Below, in pieces: positions 17,048 to 20,137 of a DNA stretch of 20,137 nucleotides. The position numbers and the translations under genes were made by a program. The notes under the pieces are model-generated. The model worked only from the letters and a program-made list of their open reading frames with translations, was not told where the DNA came from and did not search any database. Each line of letters starts with the position of its first letter. Position 1 is the stretch's first letter. Source of the stretch: JALYQB01 sp035640155 (GTDB taxonomy: Bacteria; Actinomycetota; Actinomycetes; Mycobacteriales; Pseudonocardiaceae); contig DASQWR010000199.1 in assembly GCA_035640155.1 (NCBI GenBank), forward strand, positions 1-20,137, given 5' to 3'.

Positions 17048-18006
17048 GTCGTCGCTCCCGCCGCGAGGAGGCCGGCGAGCGTGGCTGTCATCGGAAGGCC
17101 GGTGTGCAGCTGGAGCCAGCCGAACTGACCTCCCGGGTTGATCTCCAGGAAGGTCCATGACCCGTCGGGTCCGACGACGAAGTCCAGCGCGCCGTAGACG
17201 AGCCCAAGCCGGACCATCAGGCGGCCGATTCCCGCGGTGACGTCTCCCGGTGGCTCCAGACGCTCGTAGTGCACCGCACTGTGATCGGACCGCCAGTCGA
17301 CATGGCTGGCGGCACTACCCGCGTGGATGCCCACGGTGAAGAGTGTCTCGCCGATCACGACGACACGCGCCTCCCGGCTCTTGGGTACCCAGTCCTGCAT
17401 CTGGTGGCAGGTGACGTCGAAGCCGGCGAGGTCGTCGAGGTCACCTCCGGTCAGACGGTGAGTGAAGCTGATCTTGCGGGAATGATCCTCGTATATGGTT
17501 CCCGCACCCAGCATCTTGATCACGGCACCGGTCGCGCTCTGGCTGGCGAACCGGTGTGCCGCCGCTGTGCTGTTGCTGATTAAGGTCCGTGGCACCCGCA
17601 GCCCGCAGCCGGCCGCCACAGCGAGTTGGAGCGGTTTGTATACGGCGTCCGCAGACCGGCCGGGGTGGTTGACCCAGAGCACCGGCAGGGACGCCAGCAC
17701 GCCGCCCAGGCCGATCTTGCCCTCGCGGTGGGCATGGACTCGCTCAGGGGTGGACATGCCCACTGGGAGATCGAATGTGGCGGGGCTGCGATGCCAGATC
17801 GAGCGGATGTCCTCCAGGGCCACCTGCCGGTGCGGGGTGTGCAGCCGACCGGTCCACCGTCCCTCGCGAAACTCCGCGTCGATACTCAACCGCTGCGGGA
17901 ACCAGCTGAGGTCGACCCGTAGGACAGGGACGCCGCCCACCGTGAGCTCCCGGACGACGTGGTCAGCCGTGCGGTCGAAGTCCTGTGCCAGCACCAGGAC
18001 GGTCAC
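17044..18006 (-). CDS. ATP-grasp ribosomal peptide maturase (graspetide synthetase, TgmB-like)
   Basis: This 320-residue ATP-grasp enzyme resembles actinobacterial TgmB-type maturases that make ester or amide cross-links between side chains of a precursor peptide. Seen in order: an N-terminal MTVLVLAQDFDRTADHVVREL domain, the IRSIWHRSPATFDLP region, a central WVNHPGRSADAVYKPLQLAVA segment, LISNSTAAAHRF, and the metal-binding FLEINPGGQFGWLQ (286-299). The start is GTG 18006, with no ribosome-binding site but a TACGAT -10-like element (18018-18013) six bases upstream, so a leaderless transcript is likely. It overlaps the methyltransferase gene. No precursor gene is visible upstream or downstream on this strand. 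Confidence 0.85.
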   Translation of the reverse strand: MTVLVLAQDFDRTADHVVRELTVGGVPVLRVDLSWFPQRLSIDAEFREGRWTGRLHTPHRQVALEDIRSIWHRSPATFDLPVGMSTPERVHAHREGKIGLGGVLASLPVLWVNHPGRSADAVYKPLQLAVAAGCGLRVPRTLISNSTAAAHRFASQSATGAVIKMLGAGTIYEDHSRKISFTHRLTGGDLDDLAGFDVTCHQMQDWVPKSREARVVVIGETLFTVGIHAGSAASHVDWRSDHSAVHYERLEPPGDVTAGIGRLMVRLGLVYGALDFVVGPDGSWTFLEINPGGQFGWLQLHTGLPMTATLAGLLAAGATT

Positions 18007-18055
18007 GGCTGGATCGTATGGTCGGGGCAGTAGTCACGTCGTCCAGCTGCGACAG

Positions 18056-18592
18056 GTGCTCAACGGCGCTCGCAATGATCTCCTTCGGTGGGAGACTCTG
18101 CCCGCGTACGAGGTGGCCTCCGATGGCACCGACTACCGCCGCTACCTCGACGGTGCCGCAGAGCCGAATTGGCAGCGGAAGCAGCCTTGGCTGGACACGC
18201 TGCGCGCCTGGGCTGACGCGGGTAGAACTCGGCGGCGGGTACGGGTGATCCATGACCCGATCACCCCCTACGAGCGGTACTCCTCCGAGTGGGGCTATGC
18301 GCTCAACGCCCGCGCCGGTGAGATCATCCGGGTGATTGACCTCGCGGAGGTCCAGCTACCGCCAGAGCTCTCCGCCGCGATAGGCATGGACTTCTGGCTC
18401 ATCGACGGTCGCGATGCCGTCGCCATGGACTACGCGCCCGATGGGCAGTTCCGCGGCGCACAGGCAGTCGATCCGAAGCACACCCCCTCGTACCTCGCGA
18501 TCGCGGAGGTGGCATGGCAGGTGGGCCGCGATTTCGACAGCTGGTGGGAGCAACACCCGCAGCACCACCGCTCGGCGCACCGAGCGGCCTGA
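18056..18592 (+). CDS. DUF6879 family protein
   Basis: The roughly 178-residue protein matches actinobacterial DUF6879: an N-terminal ARNDLLRWETLPAYEVASD segment, an RVRVIHDPITPYERY strand, EIIRVIDLAEVQLPPE, and the hallmark GMDFWLIDGRDAVAMDYAPDGQF. The start is uncertain. GTG 18056 is the first plausible in-frame start; homology seems to begin a few residues earlier and no ribosome-binding site is evident. The frame is open upstream but overlaps the divergent ATP-grasp gene. The family has no established activity. It commonly sits beside XRE-DUF5753 regulators, as here, where that gene starts 15 bases after its stop, so the two probably form a regulatory or TA-like pair. Confidence 0.75.
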   Translation: MLNGARNDLLRWETLPAYEVASDGTDYRRYLDGAAEPNWQRKQPWLDTLRAWADAGRTRRRVRVIHDPITPYERYSSEWGYALNARAGEIIRVIDLAEVQLPPELSAAIGMDFWLIDGRDAVAMDYAPDGQFRGAQAVDPKHTPSYLAIAEVAWQVGRDFDSWWEQHPQHHRSAHRAA

Positions 18593-18607
18593 CGGAGAGG
18601 AACCTGG

Positions 18608-19474
18608 TTGAGCAATCCCGCGCGGGTCGTCGAACTCGCCACGACCCTGCGCCGACTACGACACGAAGCCGGCCTCTCCGGCATCGAGGCGGCGCGCCGC
18701 TCGGGGCTCTCCCAGCCGACCGTGTCCCGGCTGGAGACCGGGCGCCGAGTGCCGACCGCCGAGGAAGTCACCGCACTGTGCAAGGTCTACCGGGCGCCCG
18801 CTGACGTGCGGGGTGCGCTGCGCATCACCGCCCGGGAACTCCAGGCCGGCACCACATCGGCCCGGATCGTGCTGCAGCGGCCCCGGCAGCTGCAGGAGCG
18901 AATCGGTCGCATCGAGCAGTCCGCCGCGCTGCTGCGCAGCTTCCAGCCTGCCATGCTCATCGGCCTGGTCCAGACTGCCGACTACTCCCGCGCGATGATG
19001 TCCGGCGGGAACCTCAATGGCGAGATGTTGGAGCAGATCATGCAGGCCCGCATGAGCAGGCAGGCCATTCTGGACACAGACCGACGCTTCATCCTCCTGC
19101 ACACCGAGGGCGCGCTGCGCTGGCACGTCGGCAGCCCCGCCATCATGGCCGCCCAGCTTGACCACCTCGCCGAACTCACCGGCCGCCCCAACGTGCAACT
19201 CGGTGTCATCCCGTGGGACCGGCCGCTGACCATGCATGCCCGGCATGCCTTCCACCTCTACGACACCCGCACCGTGATCGTCGGCACCGACTCGGGGACC
19301 GCGTTCATCACCGACCCGATCGAGGTCGGCGCCTATGACCGCCGGTTCGCAAAGCTGGAGCACGCCGCGGTATTCGGCGATGAGGCCAGGACGGTGTTCA
19401 CCCGGGTCGCCGACGAGTACCGGGCGCTCGGGGAACCTGCTCGCGGCACGGGCGGCCCGACCAGGAGTCGCTGA
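18608..19474 (+). CDS. XRE helix-turn-helix regulator with DUF5753 (Scr1-like TA antitoxin-type)
   Basis: The 288-residue protein has an N-terminal XRE helix-turn-helix (RRLRHEAGLSGIEAARRSGL, SQPTVSRLETGRRVPTAEEV), then a DUF5753 domain (about 95-280) recognisable from RIEQSAALLRSFQPAMLIG, LVQTADYSRAMM, LTGRPNVQLGVIPW and GTDSGTAFITDP. NCBI-type annotation calls these Scr1 family TA system antitoxin-like regulators. They usually pair with a short DUF397 protein; here the partner is DUF6879, upstream. The TTG start at 18608 is supported by GGAGAGG at about 18594-18600, with seven intervening bases. A role in regulating the adjacent ATP-grasp genes is possible but unproven. Confidence 0.85.
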   Translation: MSNPARVVELATTLRRLRHEAGLSGIEAARRSGLSQPTVSRLETGRRVPTAEEVTALCKVYRAPADVRGALRITARELQAGTTSARIVLQRPRQLQERIGRIEQSAALLRSFQPAMLIGLVQTADYSRAMMSGGNLNGEMLEQIMQARMSRQAILDTDRRFILLHTEGALRWHVGSPAIMAAQLDHLAELTGRPNVQLGVIPWDRPLTMHARHAFHLYDTRTVIVGTDSGTAFITDPIEVGAYDRRFAKLEHAAVFGDEARTVFTRVADEYRALGEPARGTGGPTRSR

Positions 19475-19511
19475 CCGCGCGGGCGGCGGGATTCCGCAGG
19501 CGGCGGCGGCC

Positions 19512-19700
19512 GACCCCGCACGCGTGGTCCGCGATCCAGACCCCAAGAGCAGGGCGGCGTACATCCGGCTCATCGGCTACTCGTCCGTCGCCGGCTTCGT
19601 CCTCACCGTGATCATTGACCCGCAAGACTCCTCCGGTGTGGCCGCCTGGAAGACCCGCGGCGCCGATCTGCGGAACTACCTCGAGCGAAGGACACCGTTG
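19512..19700 (+). pseudogene. C-terminal remnant of a small unrecognised protein, possible toxin half of a TA pair
   Basis: A coherent stretch reads DPARVVRDPDPKSRAAYIRLIGYS, GFVLTVIIDPQDSSGVAAWKTRGADLRNYLE. Strand-turn-strand patterns and a closing helix like this are seen in short actinobacterial proteins located just before ribbon-helix-helix antitoxins; I cannot name the family. The expected N-terminal 40 or so residues are missing, as the upstream sequence is the end of the XRE gene. No stop separates it from ATG 19701; the frame runs on to a stop at about 19808. Possible internal starts such as GTG 19524 exist. A truncated remnant is most likely. Confidence 0.45.
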
Positions 19701-19770
19701 ATGACTGACACCACTGACACCGAGCAGGTGGCGCGCCGCGCGGCACGAGGCGATCCGCGCGGAGATCGCC

Positions 19771-20034
19771 GTGGAAGAAGCCGAGGCCGCCGAGGCCGCC
19801 GAGGCTGAGGCTGTCGAGAAGAGCAGCGCCCTGGACGTGCCGATGCACCTGCGCATCGACAGGGAGCTGGACCAGCAACTGCGACAGCGCGCCAGCGACG
19901 AGCACATCCCGACCTCCGCGCTGGTTCGGCGTCTGCTGCGCCAGGCGATACAGCAGGGCTCCGCCGCCCTGTCCCCGGCCGAGGTCGAGGGCATCGCCCG
20001 CCGCGTCGCTCGGGAAGAGCTCCAGAGCCACTGA
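19771..20034 (+). CDS. Ribbon-helix-helix antitoxin-like protein, probably with 5' frameshift
   Basis: The 87-residue ORF has an acidic Glu/Ala-rich start (VEEAEAAEAAEAEAVEK) and then a ribbon-helix-helix motif: VPMHLRIDRELDQQLRQRA, then IPTSALVRRLLRQAI, and an acidic tail EVEGIARRVAREELQSH. GTG 19771 is chosen because GGAG (19761-19764) precedes it by six bases. However, ATG 19701 opens a natural-looking N-terminus (MTDTTDTEQVARRAA) in another frame that would join this ORF near 19740-19750 after a one- or two-base change, so the ancestral gene was probably longer. It lies after the toxin-like remnant, suggesting a decayed TA module. Confidence 0.55.
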   Translation: MEEAEAAEAAEAEAVEKSSALDVPMHLRIDRELDQQLRQRASDEHIPTSALVRRLLRQAIQQGSAALSPAEVEGIARRVAREELQSH

Positions 20035-20082
20035 CTTGGAGTCGGCCCCGAGGGGCGTCGCCAGCTCGACGTCGGTGGTCAC
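20035..20082 (-). other. Minus-strand start with strong ribosome-binding site, possible gene remnant
   Basis: On the minus strand AAGGAGG (20097-20091) lies eight bases before a GTG at 20082 that starts MTTDVELATPLGADSK. The frame continues to 19612, but beyond 20035 it is antisense to the ribbon-helix-helix gene, so it looks non-genuine there. It could be the 5' end of a deleted gene. No family is recognised. Confidence 0.2.
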
Positions 20083-20137
20083 TGGTCCACCCTCCTTGCG
20101 GGCACTGGGAAGGTGCTCGTTGTTGGGATCCGGCGAG

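Noticed and set aside
17963..18253. 96-codon minus-strand frame just before the ATP-grasp gene as a possible graspetide precursor
   Set aside because: Lacks a Thr/Ser/acidic core and conserved leader, overlaps the maturase start, and is antisense to the recognisable DUF6879 gene.
20041..20060. GCCCC-GA-GGGGC as a terminator hairpin after the antitoxin gene
   Set aside because: The loop is too short for a stable hairpin and there is no T-tract.

Overview
This window is high-GC actinobacterial chromosome. It is most like Pseudonocardiaceae (Pseudonocardia, Amycolatopsis and relatives), judging by codon use, frequent GTG/TTG starts, a YbaB/EspC/type VII effector cluster, HspR/HAIR heat-shock control, and Scr1/DUF6879-type regulators. 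It is a housekeeping stress-response core flanked by accessory conflict and peptide-modification genes.

Layout. 1-2475 (+): the 3' end of a YbaB/EbfC-like gene, an EspC-like type VII secretion target, a type VII effector ending in a CdiA-type tRNase toxin domain, and its likely immunity gene. 2518-3118 (-): a TIGR03086/DinB-like pseudogene with at least three lesions. 3375-4225 (+): an SRPBCC protein overlapping an ArsR-type repressor. 4338-5147 (+): an anchored DUF4097 beta-repeat protein. 5368-9765 (+): dnaK-grpE-dnaJ-hspR, preceded by a sigma-H/sigma-R-like promoter and two HAIR operators. 9783-10952 (-): a type II-like flavohemoglobin, convergent with hspR. 11160-12383 (+): a secretory lipase-like lipoprotein. 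12467-15052 (+): clpB, whose sigma-H-like promoter and HAIR operator overlap the lipase stop. 15157-15905 (+): a FitA/VapB-VapC toxin-antitoxin pair with a perfect inverted-repeat operator. 15936-18006 (-): a graspetide-type pair (ATP-grasp ligase plus a frameshifted PIMT-like methyltransferase) with no visible precursor gene. 18056-19474 (+): a DUF6879 protein and an XRE-DUF5753 (Scr1-like) regulator. 19512-20034 (+): the remains of a small second TA-like pair.

The chaperone genes form one regulon. HspR, the last gene of the dnaK operon, should bind the HAIR sites before dnaK and clpB, while GGAAC-N18-GTT elements at both loci suggest shared oxidative/heat induction by an ECF sigma factor. 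DnaK disaggregates with ClpB, and DnaJ and GrpE drive the DnaK cycle.

The most striking observation is in dnaK. An in-frame 75-bp tandem duplication (68/75 identical) adds 25 residues to the nucleotide-binding domain at the place where Gram-negative DnaK carries its lineage-defining insert. A 39-bp tandem duplication at the dnaJ-hspR junction creates a 25-codon ORF translationally overlapping both genes. There is also a 15-bp duplication in grpE. No gene-free stretch exceeds 300 bases.
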